Source: Chloroflexia bacterium SDU3-3 (GTDB lineage Bacteria > Chloroflexota > Chloroflexia > Chloroflexales > Roseiflexaceae). From it: 64,000 nt of DNA. Shown piece by piece: positions 1 to 8,669 of the stretch. The position numbers and the translations under genes were made by a program. The stretch covers positions 528,343 to 592,342 of the forward strand of contig WBOU01000002.1 in the NCBI GenBank assembly GCA_009268125.1, read 5' to 3'. The notes under the pieces are model-generated. The model was not told the origin of the DNA. It saw only the letters and a list, made by a program, of their open reading frames with translations, and made no database searches. Position 1 is the first letter of the stretch; each line of letters begins with the position of its first letter.

Positions 1-40
1 CGCGGAAATCGCCCTGCAGGGCGAGAACTCCTGTTGTCAT
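1..40 (-). CDS. pdxT: Pyridoxal 5'-phosphate synthase glutaminase subunit PdxT, 5' fragment
   Basis: Reading leftwards from an ATG at 40, the 13 codons in the window give MTTGVLALQGDFR, which matches the PdxT amino terminus (GVLALQG..R). The rest lies outside the window. PdxT releases ammonia from glutamine and channels it to PdxS. It lies 63 nt downstream of pdxS on the same strand, the usual pdxST order. Only the amino terminus supports the call, but the motif and the neighbour make it likely. Confidence 0.85.
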   Translation of the reverse strand, partial: MTTGVLALQGDFR

Positions 41-103
41 AGGTTCTGTGCTGCGCCAGGCGCGGCGGCATCCTGCCAGCCGCGCCCGGCCCTCCTTGGG
101 AAA

Positions 104-985
104 CTACCAGCCGCGCCCGGCCATCAGCTGGCCCTGCTGCAGCGAGTTGACGCTGATCCCGACCATCGGCTCGCCCAGGCCCTTGGAGACCTCGGCGATG
201 ATCTCCGGCTCGTTGAAGTGGGTGGTGGCCTGCACGATCGCGCGCGCGCGCTTGGCCGGGTCGCCCGACTTGAAGATGCCGGAGCCAACGAACACGCCGT
301 CCACGCCCAGCTGCATCAGCAGCGCGGCGTCGGCGGGGGTGGCGATGCCGCCTGCGGCGAAGTTCACCACCGGCAGCTGCTTGTTTTCGGCCACCGAGCG
401 CACCAGATCGTAGGGCGCCTGGATGTTCTTGGCGTAGGTGTACAGCTCGTCCTCATCCATGCTGCCTAGTCGGCGGATCTCGCTGAACACGGTGCGGGCG
501 TGGCGCACGGCCTCCACCACGTCGCCGGTGCCGGCCTCGCCCTTGGTGCGCAGCATCGCCGATCCTTCGGCCACGCGGCGCAGCGCCTCGCCCAGGTTGC
601 GGCAGCCGCACACGAACGGCACTTTGAACGTGTGCTTGTTGATGTGGTGCTCCTCATCCGCCGGGGTCAGCACCTCGCTCTCGTCGATATAGTCGATCCC
701 GAGCGACTCAAGCACCTGCGCCTCCACAAAGTGGCCGATGCGGGCCTTGGCCATCACCGGGATCGTCACCGCCTCCATGATCTTGAGGATCAGCTCGGGG
801 TCGCTCATGCGCGCTACGCCGCCCTGGGCGCGGATGTCCGCCGGGACGCGCTCAAGCGCCATCACGGCGCACGCGCCTGCCTCCTCGGCGATCTTGGCCT
901 GCTCGGGGGTGACCACATCCATGATCACGCCGCCCTTGAGCATCTGCGCCAGCCCAGCCTTTGTTGTCCATGTTGACTTGTCCAT
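104..985 (-). CDS. pdxS: Pyridoxal 5'-phosphate synthase lyase subunit PdxS
   Basis: PdxS makes PLP from ribose 5-phosphate, glyceraldehyde 3-phosphate and ammonia, working with PdxT in the cytoplasm. The 293-residue product has the family's normal length and shows [19 protein letters not shown] near residues 42-60, the Schiff-base lysine region VMAKARIGH (Lys80) and the second active-site lysine in RTKGEAGTG (Lys148). I chose the ATG at 985 because GAGGGA stands about 5 nt upstream and the protein then begins MDKSTW, as PdxS does. An in-frame ATG at 1036 would add 17 residues not seen in the family. pdxT follows. Confidence 0.97.
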   Translation of the reverse strand: MDKSTWTTKAGLAQMLKGGVIMDVVTPEQAKIAEEAGACAVMALERVPADIRAQGGVARMSDPELILKIMEAVTIPVMAKARIGHFVEAQVLESLGIDYIDESEVLTPADEEHHINKHTFKVPFVCGCRNLGEALRRVAEGSAMLRTKGEAGTGDVVEAVRHARTVFSEIRRLGSMDEDELYTYAKNIQAPYDLVRSVAENKQLPVVNFAAGGIATPADAALLMQLGVDGVFVGSGIFKSGDPAKRARAIVQATTHFNEPEIIAEVSKGLGEPMVGISVNSLQQGQLMAGRGW

Positions 986-1096
986 TGCATCCCTCAGATC
1001 TATTTTTTGAGCGGTGAGAATTTTTGTTTGTGTCATTGTACCACACCGCTCGGCGCAGCATCCTCCGCCTTGAGAAGGCTTGGTGATGCGGCATCC

Positions 1097-2269
1097 CTAG
1101 GCCCACAGGTGGGCGTACTTCAGGCCGGTGCCGGTGTTGAACAGCACCACCTGCTCGTCGCGGGCGATCCAGCCGCGCTCAAGCAGCAGGCGCTGGGCCG
1201 TCAGGCACGCCGCGCCCTCGGGGGCGGGGAAGATGCCGGTGGCGGCCCCCATCAGCCGGGTGCTCTCGCGCAGGCTCTCGTCGCTCACGGCCACGGCGCA
1301 GCCCCCGCTGGCGCGGATGGCCCGCAGCATCAGAAAGTCGCCGATCGCCACCGGCACGCGGATGCCGTCGGCGATGGTGCGCGCGCCCTGCCACAGCTCG
1401 GCGTGCTCCACGCCCTGCTCGAAGGCCCGCACGATCGGCGCGCAGCCCTCGCTCTGCACGCTCACCAGCCGGGGGCGCTTGGGGCCGATCAGCCCGATCT
1501 GCTCCATCTCGTCGAAGGCCTTCCACATGCCGATCAGGCCGGTGCCGCCGCCGGTGGGGTAGATCAGCACGTCGGGCAGCCGCCAGCCCAGCTGCTCGGC
1601 CAGCTCGTAGCCCATGGTCTTCTTGCCCTCGATCCGGTACGGCTCGCGCAGCGTGCTCACGTCGAACCAGCGGCCCTGCTGCACGCCCTCGCGCACCCGC
1701 GCCCCGCAGTCGTTGATCAGGCCATCCACCAGCGTCACCTCCGCGCCCAGCGCGGCGCACTCCACGCGGAACGGCATGGGCACGTCGGCGGGCATGAACA
1801 CGTGGGCGGGCAGCCCGGCCAGCGCGGCGTAGGCGCTCATGGCACCGGCGGCGTTGCCCGCGCTGGGCACAGCCAGGGCCTGCGCGCCCAGCTCGTAGGC
1901 CCGGCTCACCGCCGCGCTCAGGCCACGGGCCTTGAAGCTGCCGGTGGGGTTGAGCGACTCGTCTTTGATCAGGGTGTTGGGGCAGCCGATCTGCTGGCCC
2001 AGCCGGGTGGCGCGGGCTAGCGGCGTCCAGCCCTCGCCCAGGCTGAGGATGTACGCGTCATCCTGCACCGGCATCACCTCGCGGTAGCGCCACATGCTGG
2101 CGGGCCGCCTGGCCAGCGCCTCGGGGGTGAGCGTGGCCGCCGCGCGCTCTAGGTCGTAGCGCGCCAGCAGCGGCTTGCCGCACGCCGGGCAGAGGTTCAG
2201 CAGCTGATCGTGGGCGTAGCGCTGGCCGCACGCCCCGCACTCAAGGTGGGTTATGGTCGACTGGCTCAT
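1097..2269 (-). CDS. thrC: Threonine synthase, PLP-dependent
   Basis: Converts O-phosphohomoserine to threonine, the last step of threonine synthesis. The 390-residue protein opens with a zinc-ribbon-like segment (CGAC at 11-14, CPAC at 27-30), then the PLP-lysine motif KDESLNPTGSFKARG (Lys113) and the SAGNAAGA phosphate-binding region. The ATG at 2269 has AGGA about 11 nt upstream. Upstream in-frame ATGs would read through a dispersed repeat and are not credible. It is followed by pdxS on the same strand after a 111-nt gap. Other fold-type II PLP enzymes are possible, but the N-terminal zinc ribbon favours ThrC. Confidence 0.93.
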   Translation of the reverse strand: MSQSTITHLECGACGQRYAHDQLLNLCPACGKPLLARYDLERAAATLTPEALARRPASMWRYREVMPVQDDAYILSLGEGWTPLARATRLGQQIGCPNTLIKDESLNPTGSFKARGLSAAVSRAYELGAQALAVPSAGNAAGAMSAYAALAGLPAHVFMPADVPMPFRVECAALGAEVTLVDGLINDCGARVREGVQQGRWFDVSTLREPYRIEGKKTMGYELAEQLGWRLPDVLIYPTGGGTGLIGMWKAFDEMEQIGLIGPKRPRLVSVQSEGCAPIVRAFEQGVEHAELWQGARTIADGIRVPVAIGDFLMLRAIRASGGCAVAVSDESLRESTRLMGAATGIFPAPEGAACLTAQRLLLERGWIARDEQVVLFNTGTGLKYAHLWA

Positions 2270-2343
2270 GGTCTGTGCATTCCTCGCGTGTGAATGGTAG
2301 GTAGCGCGGGCCGAGTATAGCATAGCCCCTCCTGCGGAGGCAC

Positions 2344-2502
2344 AAAGGGCCTCTATGCGCTCATTCGGCAGCACGTTTTTACCACCAAGACTCCAAGACA
2401 CCAAGGAACCACAGGGAACCAAGACACAACGAGGGAAACCGATTCACCATCAAGATGCGAGGTGGCATCAGATAGCGCGCATAGGACGGCCCTACCACCC
2501 CA
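2344..2502. repeat. Dispersed hairpin repeat (family R1), copy 1
   Basis: This intergenic stretch carries ACCACCAAGACTCCAAGAC followed by further CCAAGGA-type repeats. Its left end (CCTCTATGCGCTCATTCGGC) resembles the left ends at 28645 and 46431. Its right end contains GCGCATAGGAC, roughly the inverse of the left end. It is non-coding and looks like a short non-autonomous element. Confidence 0.6.
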
Positions 2503-2518
2503 GGGGTGGCTGGTGCAT

Positions 2519-3166
2519 TCAGCGGCCCAGCCCCAGCGCCCCAAGCGCCTGCGGGTTGCCGCGCAGCGCCACCTTGGCCAGCCGCCGAAAGCGGCTGCGG
2601 CGGCTGGCTAGCTCGGCCAGCGCTAGGCGCTGCTGCTCGGTGGCCTGCCGCGCCCGGAACGCGGCCACCTCGCGCGCGGCACCGGCCTGCTGCAGCAGGT
2701 CGATGCCCCCGCGCTCCTCTTCCAGCCGCAGCTGGTCATAGCCCGCATCCGCCAGCAGCGGCAGCAGCTCGGCCTGCTCCAGCAGCCCATCGTAGAGCGC
2801 ACGGGCGCGGGCGATGAAGGCGCTCCGGGCCTTCTGTTGGCTGGGGTTCCCGCGCAGCCGCAGTCGCTCGTGCAGGATCGGTTCGCTGGGGAAGACCGCT
2901 CGCACCGTGCTGGCCAGCGCGCTGTAGCACGCCTGGGCCTCGGCGCGCAGCTGCCGCACCTGCTCGATAGCCCGGGCCAGATCCAGCTGCGCCGCACTCT
3001 GCCGCTCAATCGCCACCATCGCGGCGGCGCAGGCCGCATAGTCGCTCTCTAGCCTGCCCTCGGTATAGCCCACCCGTCTCAGCTCCTCCTGGATGATGCG
3101 CTCCTGCTGGATGACCAGGATGCTCCGCTGTGCGCTGGCGATCTGATGATCGCGGCTCATGCTCAT
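2519..3166 (-). CDS. Helical protein of unknown function
   Basis: The 215-residue product is rich in Ala, Arg, Gln, Glu and Leu and looks almost wholly alpha-helical, with long amphipathic stretches at about 20-100 and 125-195. The C-terminal half twice uses an LRGNP motif (LRGNPSQQKAR and ALRGNPQALG). No signal peptide, membrane segment or catalytic motif is visible. I chose the ATG at 3166 because GGAAGGAG stands about 7 nt upstream; the frame stays open upstream only because it runs through a 21-bp tandem array. A promoter lies at 3200-3229 and the array begins 14 bp beyond it, so the array may regulate this gene. I do not recognise the family. Confidence 0.75.
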   Translation of the reverse strand: MSMSRDHQIASAQRSILVIQQERIIQEELRRVGYTEGRLESDYAACAAAMVAIERQSAAQLDLARAIEQVRQLRAEAQACYSALASTVRAVFPSEPILHERLRLRGNPSQQKARSAFIARARALYDGLLEQAELLPLLADAGYDQLRLEEERGGIDLLQQAGAAREVAAFRARQATEQQRLALAELASRRSRFRRLAKVALRGNPQALGALGLGR

Positions 3167-3199
3167 CCCCATGCTCCTTCCTGATACGGTCTTGAAAAT

Positions 3200-3229
3200 A
3201 GTGTAGAGCGTTTTTTCTTCTTTGCGCAA
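3200..3229 (-). promoter_or_regulatory. Putative sigma-70 promoter of the helical-protein gene
   Basis: Read on the minus strand: -35 TTGCGC (3229-3224), 18-bp A-rich spacer, -10 TACACT (3205-3200). The first array unit starts at 3243, just upstream of the -35 box. Confidence 0.45.
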
Positions 3230-3242
3230 GAGCATATTAGTG

Positions 3243-3586
3243 TTGACGAAGGTCAGGGCGGTATTGATGAGGGTCAGGGCGGTATTGACGAGGGTCAGAG
3301 CCGTGTTGACAAGGGCCAGGGTGGTATTGACGAGGGCCAGAGCTATGTTGACGAAAGTCAGGGCGATATTGACGAGGGTCAGAGCCGTGTTGACGAGGGT
3401 CAGAGGCGTGTTGACGAGGGCCAGGGCGGTATTGACGAGGACCAGAGCCGTATTGACAAGGGCCAGGGCGGTATTGACAAGGGTCAGAGCCGTGTTGACG
3501 AAAGTCAGGGCGATATTGACGAGGGCCAGAGCCGTGTTGACGAGGGTCAGAGCGGTGTTGACGAGGGTCAGAGCGGTGTTGACGAG
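3243..3586. repeat. 21-bp tandem repeat array, 16 units plus a partial one
   Basis: Sixteen 21-bp units in perfect register (starts 3243, 3264, ... 3558) and 8 bp of a seventeenth. The consensus is TTGACGAGGGTCAGAGC followed by a variable 4-bp end. Most units hold the inverted half-sites TGAC and GTCA separated by 4 bp. Some units carry GCCA or ACCA in the second half-site, and one carries TGAT in the first. Because 21 is a multiple of three, both strands stay open over the array (LVNTALT or RVRAVLT heptads), but there is no sign of real coding. Confidence 0.97.
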
Positions 3587-3737
3587 TAGCATAGCTGCTG
3601 AAGACCTTTTGGCCACCATTCGCCATCGATGGTCGATGATGACGCATCGTAGAGGCATCCGATGCATGCGATGCACGTGGGCGGGCACGAGACCCGCCTC
3701 GACGTCGATGGAAATCAACGCCCCATCCCACTAATCC

Positions 3738-3958
3738 CATGCGGCGAAGGAGCCGCAAAAGTCTTGATGGCCATATGCACGAACGCCAGCAGCTAGGAAA
3801 CGGCACGGGAACGCTCAACATTGGGGGATCGAAGGGGGTTACACCCCCTCGCGGGGTTCCTAGGGGCCAGGCCCCTAGGCGCCGCCCGCGCAGGGCATCC
3901 ACCCACCCGACAAGCACGACCGCCATCGGCGAAAGCACACCCTAGCCGACCCGACGGC
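3738..3958 (+). repeat. Dispersed GC-hairpin repeat (family R2), copy 1
   Basis: Starts CCCATGCGGCGAAGGAGCCG and carries ATGGCCATATGCACGAACGC, then a hairpin around GGGGGTTACACCCCC and a second hairpin centred on CCTAGGGGCC-A-GGCCCCTAGG. It is homologous to 22977-23200 and, inverted, to 21090-21284. It fills part of the 3587-4207 gap, in which I see no gene. The remainder of the gap holds a short GC-rich fragment at 4001-4065 resembling the R2 interior, and the SDR promoter. Confidence 0.8.
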
Positions 3959-4111
3959 AACGTGCAATTTTGCCAAAAACGCCTCGGAAAGCCCGACTAC
4001 GTGACACCATGTGAGGAGTTACACCCCCTCGCAGAGGCCCCAGGTGCCACCCGCGCAGGCGGGAAACCCCGCTCTGCGGCGCGCGATCTGGCCTTCGCGC
4101 GTAGTTGCGGC

Positions 4112-4117
4112 TATAAT
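4112..4117 (+). promoter_or_regulatory. -10 box upstream of the SDR gene
   Basis: A perfect TATAAT with no convincing -35 box. The SDR start codon is 91 nt downstream. Confidence 0.4.
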
Positions 4118-4207
4118 CAGCCCGCACCACCTTCGTATGGCAGGCGCGCGCCACCTGCGCCAAACGCGGGCCTGCGACCACAACGCTGAAATAAGGGAGA
4201 GCAGCCC

Positions 4208-5023
4208 ATGGCCACACCTGGCAATGTCATGATCATCACCGGGGCCTCAAGCGGGTTTGGAAAGCTGACGGCGCTGCTCGCGGCGCAGAAGGGCTACCGC
4301 GTGGTGGTGGCCGCCCGCCGCGCCGAGCGGCTGAATGAGCTGGTCGAGGAGATCGAGATGAAGGGCGGCACCGCGCTGGCCATCCCCTGCGATGTGACCA
4401 AGCCCGAGGATCAGAAAAACCTGATCGACCAGACCATCCGCCGCTTTGGCCGGATCGATGTGCTGGTGAATAACGCCGGCGTGCCGCTGAAGGAGAGCTT
4501 CGCCGAGGCTGCGATCGACGACCTGCGCCGCCAGTGGGAGACCAATGTGCTCAGCCTGGTGCTGCTCACCAAGCGCGCCCTGCCCGCCCTGCTGCGCTCG
4601 CACGGCGTGGTGATCAACATCGGCTCGATGGCGGGCCACTTCTCGCTGCCCGGCTGGGGCAACTACTTCCCCACCAAGGTCTCGGTGCGCAGCCTGAGCC
4701 ACTCGCTGCGCCGCGAGCTGCTGCCCTATGGCGTGCGGGTGTCGCTGGTCGAGCCGGGGCCGTTCAAGACCGAGTTTGGCGAGATGGCCGGGGCCGAGAT
4801 GCCCGGCCTAGAGCCGATACAGGTGGCCAAGAAGATCGTGAAGCTGGCCGAGCGCCCCAGCCGCACCGCGATCGTGCCGGGCTGGCTGGGCGTGGCGGTG
4901 CTGCTGGCGGGCGGCATCGCCGCGCTGCTGCCCGACGTGATCGACCTGGCCTATCTCCTGATCGGCAGGCGCAAGCTCGGCGGGGCGAAGGATGCCCCAG
5001 GTGCTACTGCGGTGGCATCCTGA
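4208..5023 (+). CDS. Short-chain dehydrogenase/reductase (SDR)
   Basis: A 271-residue classical SDR. It shows the nucleotide-binding TGASSGFG (11-18), NNAG (88-91), the catalytic Ser140 in INIGSMAG, and Tyr153-x3-Lys157 in GNYFPTK, so the catalytic triad is intact. The sequence VEPGPFKTEF follows as expected. The C-terminus adds a hydrophobic segment at about 220-250 (GWLGVAVLLAGGIAALLP), suggesting membrane association. The ATG at 4208 is preceded by GGGAGA. The substrate cannot be deduced. It stands alone, with dispersed repeats upstream and a small disordered-protein gene downstream. Confidence 0.9.
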   Translation: MATPGNVMIITGASSGFGKLTALLAAQKGYRVVVAARRAERLNELVEEIEMKGGTALAIPCDVTKPEDQKNLIDQTIRRFGRIDVLVNNAGVPLKESFAEAAIDDLRRQWETNVLSLVLLTKRALPALLRSHGVVINIGSMAGHFSLPGWGNYFPTKVSVRSLSHSLRRELLPYGVRVSLVEPGPFKTEFGEMAGAEMPGLEPIQVAKKIVKLAERPSRTAIVPGWLGVAVLLAGGIAALLPDVIDLAYLLIGRRKLGGAKDAPGATAVAS

Positions 5024-5086
5024 CGCCCGATCGCCGCTGGCACGCTCTCTGCATGGAGTCCTCACCACAACGAAGGAGGGACTACC

Positions 5087-5425
5087 ATGGCAGAGAAACA
5101 GCGCCATCCCAGGGGCAACGCCCCCGATCCGCAACACGAGGATGATAAGCCGCGACCCACGCACTATGGCGTCGATGGCGTCGGCGGTGCTGGCGGCTCC
5201 TCTGGCACGGGCGGGCATCGCACCGCGCCAGCCTACGTAGGCGAGATCTCAGGCATCGATGCCGAGATCGAGAGTGATGAGATCCCAATGCCGGGAAGCA
5301 CCGGCAAGGCCGGGCCGACGAATGCGCGCCAGGGCCACACCGAAAACAGCATGAACGGCAAGAGCCGCGGCCCAGCCAGTGAGACTGAGCCGAGCCGCTC
5401 GCTTGGTAATGGCGATAACGACTAG
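5087..5425 (+). CDS. Small disordered hydrophilic protein
   Basis: A 112-residue product rich in Gly, Pro, Asp, Glu and Ser with no predicted fold, membrane segment or known motif (GVGGAGGSSGTGG near 31-43). A very strong ribosome site, AAGGAGG, lies about 9 nt before the ATG, and a perfect hairpin terminator follows the stop, so I regard it as a real gene. Its composition recalls small stress or desiccation-related hydrophilic proteins, but that is only an impression; function unknown. Confidence 0.7.
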   Translation: MAEKQRHPRGNAPDPQHEDDKPRPTHYGVDGVGGAGGSSGTGGHRTAPAYVGEISGIDAEIESDEIPMPGSTGKAGPTNARQGHTENSMNGKSRGPASETEPSRSLGNGDND

Positions 5426-5436
5426 GCCCGAAGCAC

Positions 5437-5475
5437 AGGGGCGGGCGGCAGATAATAAATCTGCCGCCCGCCCCT
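5437..5475 (+). terminator. Hairpin terminator after the small hydrophilic protein
   Basis: Perfect 17-bp stem AGGGGCGGGCGGCAGAT with a 5-nt loop AATAA, followed by CTTTGTG. Confidence 0.8.
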
Positions 5476-5576
5476 CTTTGTGCCGCGTGAATATCGATAC
5501 ACCAGCCCTCGCCTCACCCCTTGCGCTACCACACCCCGCCGCAGATCGCCAGCGCCAAAGCCCGCCCAAAGGGCTA

Positions 5577-5585
5577 TGCTATAAT
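5577..5585 (+). promoter_or_regulatory. Extended -10 promoter of the HAD gene
   Basis: TGCTATAAT, extended -10 type, 35 nt upstream of the HAD start codon. No clear -35 box. Confidence 0.6.
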
Positions 5586-5620
5586 ACGAAAACGAAACCT
5601 GAGAGGAATAGCTGGCAGGC

Positions 5621-6295
5621 ATGAGCACACACGACAACACACCCACCCGCGCCGCCCTGTGGGACATGGACGGCACCCTTCTCGACTCCGCCGAGTACCA
5701 CTGGCTTTCGTGGCGCGACACGCTTGAGCAGGCTGGCTGGCCGGTAACCGAGACCTATTTTCAGGCCACCTTCGGGCAGCGCAACGACGTGATCCTGCGC
5801 GGCCTGATGGGCGAAGATCTGAGCGACAGCGAGATCGCCCGCATCGGCGGCATCAAAGAGGAGCTGTACCGCCAGATGGTGCGCGAGCGCGGCATCCACC
5901 TGCTGCCGGGCGTGCGCCAGTGGCTCGATCGGCTGCAGCGGGCCGGGTTCCGCCAGGCCGTCGCCTCATCCGCACCGCGCGCCAACGTGGATGCGATTAT
6001 CGATGTGCTGGACATCGCACAGTACTTCTCGGCGGTCACATCTGCCGAGGATGTGACCTATGGCAAGCCCGACCCGCAGGTCTTCCAGCTGGCCGCCCAG
6101 CGGCTGGGGGCGCACCCCGCCCACTGCGTCGTCTTCGAGGACGCCCCGGCGGGCGTCGAGGCCGCCCGGCGCGCCAGCATGCGCGTGGTCGGCATCCTCT
6201 CCACCCACGGCAGCCTTCAGGCCGATGTGGTTGTGCGCTCGCTTGAAGAACTGCCCGAGGACGCGATCGAACTGCTGCTCGCGCGTGAGAGCTAG
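5621..6295 (+). CDS. HAD-superfamily hydrolase, beta-phosphoglucomutase-like
   Basis: A 224-residue subfamily IA HAD protein. Motif I is WDMDGTLLDS (nucleophile Asp15, acid Asp17). Motif II is seen as ASSAPRANVD, the motif III lysine is in YGKPDPQVF, and motif IV is VVFEDAPAGVEAA. The helical cap between motifs I and II (about 25-90) is typical of the PGMB/phosphatase group. A sugar phosphate is the likely substrate, but the sequence does not fix which. GAGAGGA lies rather far (about 14 nt) from the ATG. An extended -10 promoter precedes it and a PlsC-like gene follows. Confidence 0.9.
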   Translation: MSTHDNTPTRAALWDMDGTLLDSAEYHWLSWRDTLEQAGWPVTETYFQATFGQRNDVILRGLMGEDLSDSEIARIGGIKEELYRQMVRERGIHLLPGVRQWLDRLQRAGFRQAVASSAPRANVDAIIDVLDIAQYFSAVTSAEDVTYGKPDPQVFQLAAQRLGAHPAHCVVFEDAPAGVEAARRASMRVVGILSTHGSLQADVVVRSLEELPEDAIELLLARES

Positions 6296-6390
6296 CGATC
6301 TGCTTGCCAGAACACGCCGCCAATTCTTCTCCTCCGCTGCGCCACGCTCTACTGGCGCAGCGCCACATCTAGGGAGGCATGGAAGCAGCC

Positions 6391-7062
6391 ATGGGAATGT
6401 ATACGAGCCGACATCCGGCAGCCCGCATCAAGATCCCTGCGCATCTCTTTATGAGCGTCATCCGGCTCTACTGCCGACTGAAGGTCGAGGGTAGCGAGCA
6501 TATCCCCGAGCACGGTCCCTTCCTGCTGGTCGCCAACCACACCAGCCATGCCGACACCCCGCTGCTCTACGCCAGCCTGCCCTCGAAGCTATGGCCAAAT
6601 GTGGTGGCCGCCGCCGCCAGCGACTACTTCTTCACCGGTGGGACGATGGAGAAGGTGTCGCGCGTGCTGTTCAACACCATCCCGATCGCGCGCAAGCCCA
6701 AGGTGGGCGTCGACCCGCTGCGCCACGTGGTGCGGGCGCTGCGCGAGGGCTACGGCGTGGTGCTCTACCCCGAGGGCACGCGCAGCCGCGATGGCTCGAT
6801 GGCACAGTTCCGCAGCGGCGTGGGGCGGCTGCTGGCCGATTTCCCCTACCTGCCCGTGCTGCCCGCCTATATCGAGGGCACTGGCCGCGTGATGCCCAAG
6901 AACCGCGTCCTGCCGCGCCCCTACCCCGTGACCGTGCGCTTCGGGCCGGTGATCGACCACCTGGTGGCCGACCCCGGCAACAAGCACACCTGGCGCGCGG
7001 TCTCGCGCGAGCTGCACGATGTGGTTGCGGCGCTCGGCGAGGGTCAGGCTAGTATCAAGTAG
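6391..7062 (+). CDS. 1-acyl-sn-glycerol-3-phosphate acyltransferase-like protein (PlsC family)
   Basis: Predicted to transfer an acyl chain to a lysophospholipid at the membrane. The 223-residue protein has the acyltransferase HX4D motif in NHTSHAD (His50, Asp55) and the phosphate-binding PEGTRSR (about 127-133). Its length is normal for a compact PlsC-like protein. The start is uncertain: AGGGAGG is too close to the ATG at 6379 and 13 nt from the ATG at 6391, where GGAAG also sits 5 nt away, so I prefer 6391. It is convergent with pncB, sharing a hairpin terminator. Confidence 0.88.
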   Translation: MGMYTSRHPAARIKIPAHLFMSVIRLYCRLKVEGSEHIPEHGPFLLVANHTSHADTPLLYASLPSKLWPNVVAAAASDYFFTGGTMEKVSRVLFNTIPIARKPKVGVDPLRHVVRALREGYGVVLYPEGTRSRDGSMAQFRSGVGRLLADFPYLPVLPAYIEGTGRVMPKNRVLPRPYPVTVRFGPVIDHLVADPGNKHTWRAVSRELHDVVAALGEGQASIK

Positions 7063-7110
7063 CAGCAGAACGCGGGCGCACCCACACTGGGTGCGCCCGC
7101 GTTCTGCTGC
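7062..7110. terminator. Bidirectional hairpin terminator between plsC-like gene and pncB
   Basis: A perfect 23-bp stem beginning GCAGCAGAACGCGGGCG with a 3-nt loop CAC. It starts at the last base of the acyltransferase stop codon and ends 11 nt before the pncB stop codon. Confidence 0.85.
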
Positions 7111-7121
7111 ATTTCTGCCCC

Positions 7122-8669
7122 CTACTTCGCGCGCGCCTCGGTGATCAGGCGCTCCTTCAGCTCCCACAGGGCCTGCGAGAGCGAGACGTGGTAGACATGC
7201 GGGTTCACCAGGCGCTTCACGCCGGGGTCGAGCCGCTTCACATCGGTGCGGCGGGCCAGGCGCATGTCGTCCAGCGTGGGCGGGTCGTACACCAGTTTGC
7301 CCTCGGCCAGCACATCCGCCAGCACCGGCTCGATCTGCGAGATATCGCTGGCGCGCACGATGCGCGACTTGTTGATATCGCTGGGGTGGCGCAGGATGAT
7401 CTGGTCCCACTCGCGCGGATCCTCATCCTCCAGCGTCAGCAGGTCGGCGGTGGCGCTGCCGCGCCGGTCGTAGAGCCGCCACAGCCGCTTGTTGCCGGGG
7501 TTCGGCGTCTTCTCCGCCGAGTCCGACAGCTTGATGGCGGGCGACCACACACCCTGGTGCTGCAGCGCCATCAGCTTATACACGCCGCCCAGGGCGGGCG
7601 CGCCCCACGATGTGATCAGGCGGGTGCCTACGCCGTAGGTCAGCCGCCGCAGCACCGCGTTGGCATCCAGCCCGTGGCGCTCGGCCTCCTCGCGGATCTG
7701 GGTCTTGATCTGCCAGATGATCATCTCATCCAGGTTGCTAGAGAGCACGATGCCCGCCTCGGGGAACCCGGCGTCATCCAGCATCTTGGCCACCTCGATC
7801 GTCAGGTAGGCCAGGTCGCCCGAGTCCAGCCGCACGCCCACCGGGCGGTGGCCCTTGGCGCGCAGCTCCTCGAACACGCGGATGGCGTTTGGAACGCCGC
7901 TCTCCAGCGTGTTGATCGTATCCACCAGCAGCAGGCAGTCGTCGGGGTAGGCCTCGGCGTAGGCGCGGAAGGCGTCAAGCTCGGTCAGGCCCATGGCCAT
8001 GAAGGCCTGGATCATGGCGTGGGCGTGGGTGCCCTTGGGCTGGTAGCCCAGCGCGTGCGAGATGCCCACGTCGCTGGTGAAGTCGGCCCCGCCGATCAGC
8101 GCGGCCCGCCCGCCCTCGATCGCGCCGATGCCCTGCCCGCGCCGCACCCCGAACTCCAGCACCAGCTGGCCGCCGCCGCTCTCGCGGATACGCGCCGCCT
8201 TGGTGGCCACCAGCGTCTGGTAGTTGATGATGTTCAGCAGCGGCGTCTCGATGATCTGAGCCATGGCCAGCGGCCCGCGCACCACCGTCAGCGGGGTGTT
8301 GGGGTGCACCACGCGCCCCTCGGGGATGGCCTGCAGCGAGAGCGCCCCAAAGCTGCCGTTTTTGCGCAGCCAGGCCAGGAAATCATCGTGGAACAGCTGG
8401 CTGCCATCATTGGCCCGCTGGCTGCGCAGCATGGCCAGCTCCTCCTCGCCAAAGCGCGCGCCCTCCATCCACTCTAGCAGGGTGCCCAGCCCCGCGCTCA
8501 CACAGTAGCCCGCCTGGTGTCCGCCGTAGTCGGGGTAGCTGCGGAAGTAGTGCTCGAACTGCGCGGTGTTCTCGTGGATGCCCATGCGAAAGTAGAGCTG
8601 GGCCATCGTGAGCTGATACTGATCGGTGAAGAGGATCCCCTCGACCGCGCGGCGGCTAACCTCTGGCAT
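7122..8669 (-). CDS. pncB: Nicotinate phosphoribosyltransferase
   Basis: Makes nicotinate mononucleotide from nicotinate and PRPP in NAD salvage. The 515-residue protein begins with the family pattern [16 protein letters not shown] (about 11-26). It shows [10 protein letters not shown], the conserved [11 protein letters not shown] segment, and [12 protein letters not shown] in the phosphate-binding half. It is slightly longer than many bacterial members. The ATG at 8669 follows AAGGAG with 8-nt spacing. It is a single-gene unit, convergent with the acyltransferase. Confidence 0.96.
   Translation of the reverse strand: MPEVSRRAVEGILFTDQYQLTMAQLYFRMGIHENTAQFEHYFRSYPDYGGHQAGYCVSAGLGTLLEWMEGARFGEEELAMLRSQRANDGSQLFHDDFLAWLRKNGSFGALSLQAIPEGRVVHPNTPLTVVRGPLAMAQIIETPLLNIINYQTLVATKAARIRESGGGQLVLEFGVRRGQGIGAIEGGRAALIGGADFTSDVGISHALGYQPKGTHAHAMIQAFMAMGLTELDAFRAYAEAYPDDCLLLVDTINTLESGVPNAIRVFEELRAKGHRPVGVRLDSGDLAYLTIEVAKMLDDAGFPEAGIVLSSNLDEMIIWQIKTQIREEAERHGLDANAVLRRLTYGVGTRLITSWGAPALGGVYKLMALQHQGVWSPAIKLSDSAEKTPNPGNKRLWRLYDRRGSATADLLTLEDEDPREWDQIILRHPSDINKSRIVRASDISQIEPVLADVLAEGKLVYDPPTLDDMRLARRTDVKRLDPGVKRLVNPHVYHVSLSQALWELKERLITEARAK

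Noticed and set aside
76..122. Short direct repeat (about 16 bp) of the pdxS 3' end at 76-91 and 107-122
   Set aside because: Too short and GC-biased to interpret; probably a small local duplication.
1007..2020. Long plus-strand frame opposite thrC
   Set aside because: Gly/Ala/His-rich antisense shadow of a high-GC gene; no ribosome site.
3243..3586. CRISPR array
   Set aside because: Units are contiguous 21-mers with no spacers, and no cas genes are present.
3222..3734. Plus-strand ORF of RVRAVLT heptads and minus-strand LVNTALT heptads over the 21-bp array
   Set aside because: Both strands are open only because the period is a multiple of three; no ribosome site, and units vary at non-synonymous positions as freely as at synonymous ones.
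7188..8477. 429-residue plus-strand frame opposite pncB
   Set aside because: Antisense shadow with codon-position bias mirroring pncB.
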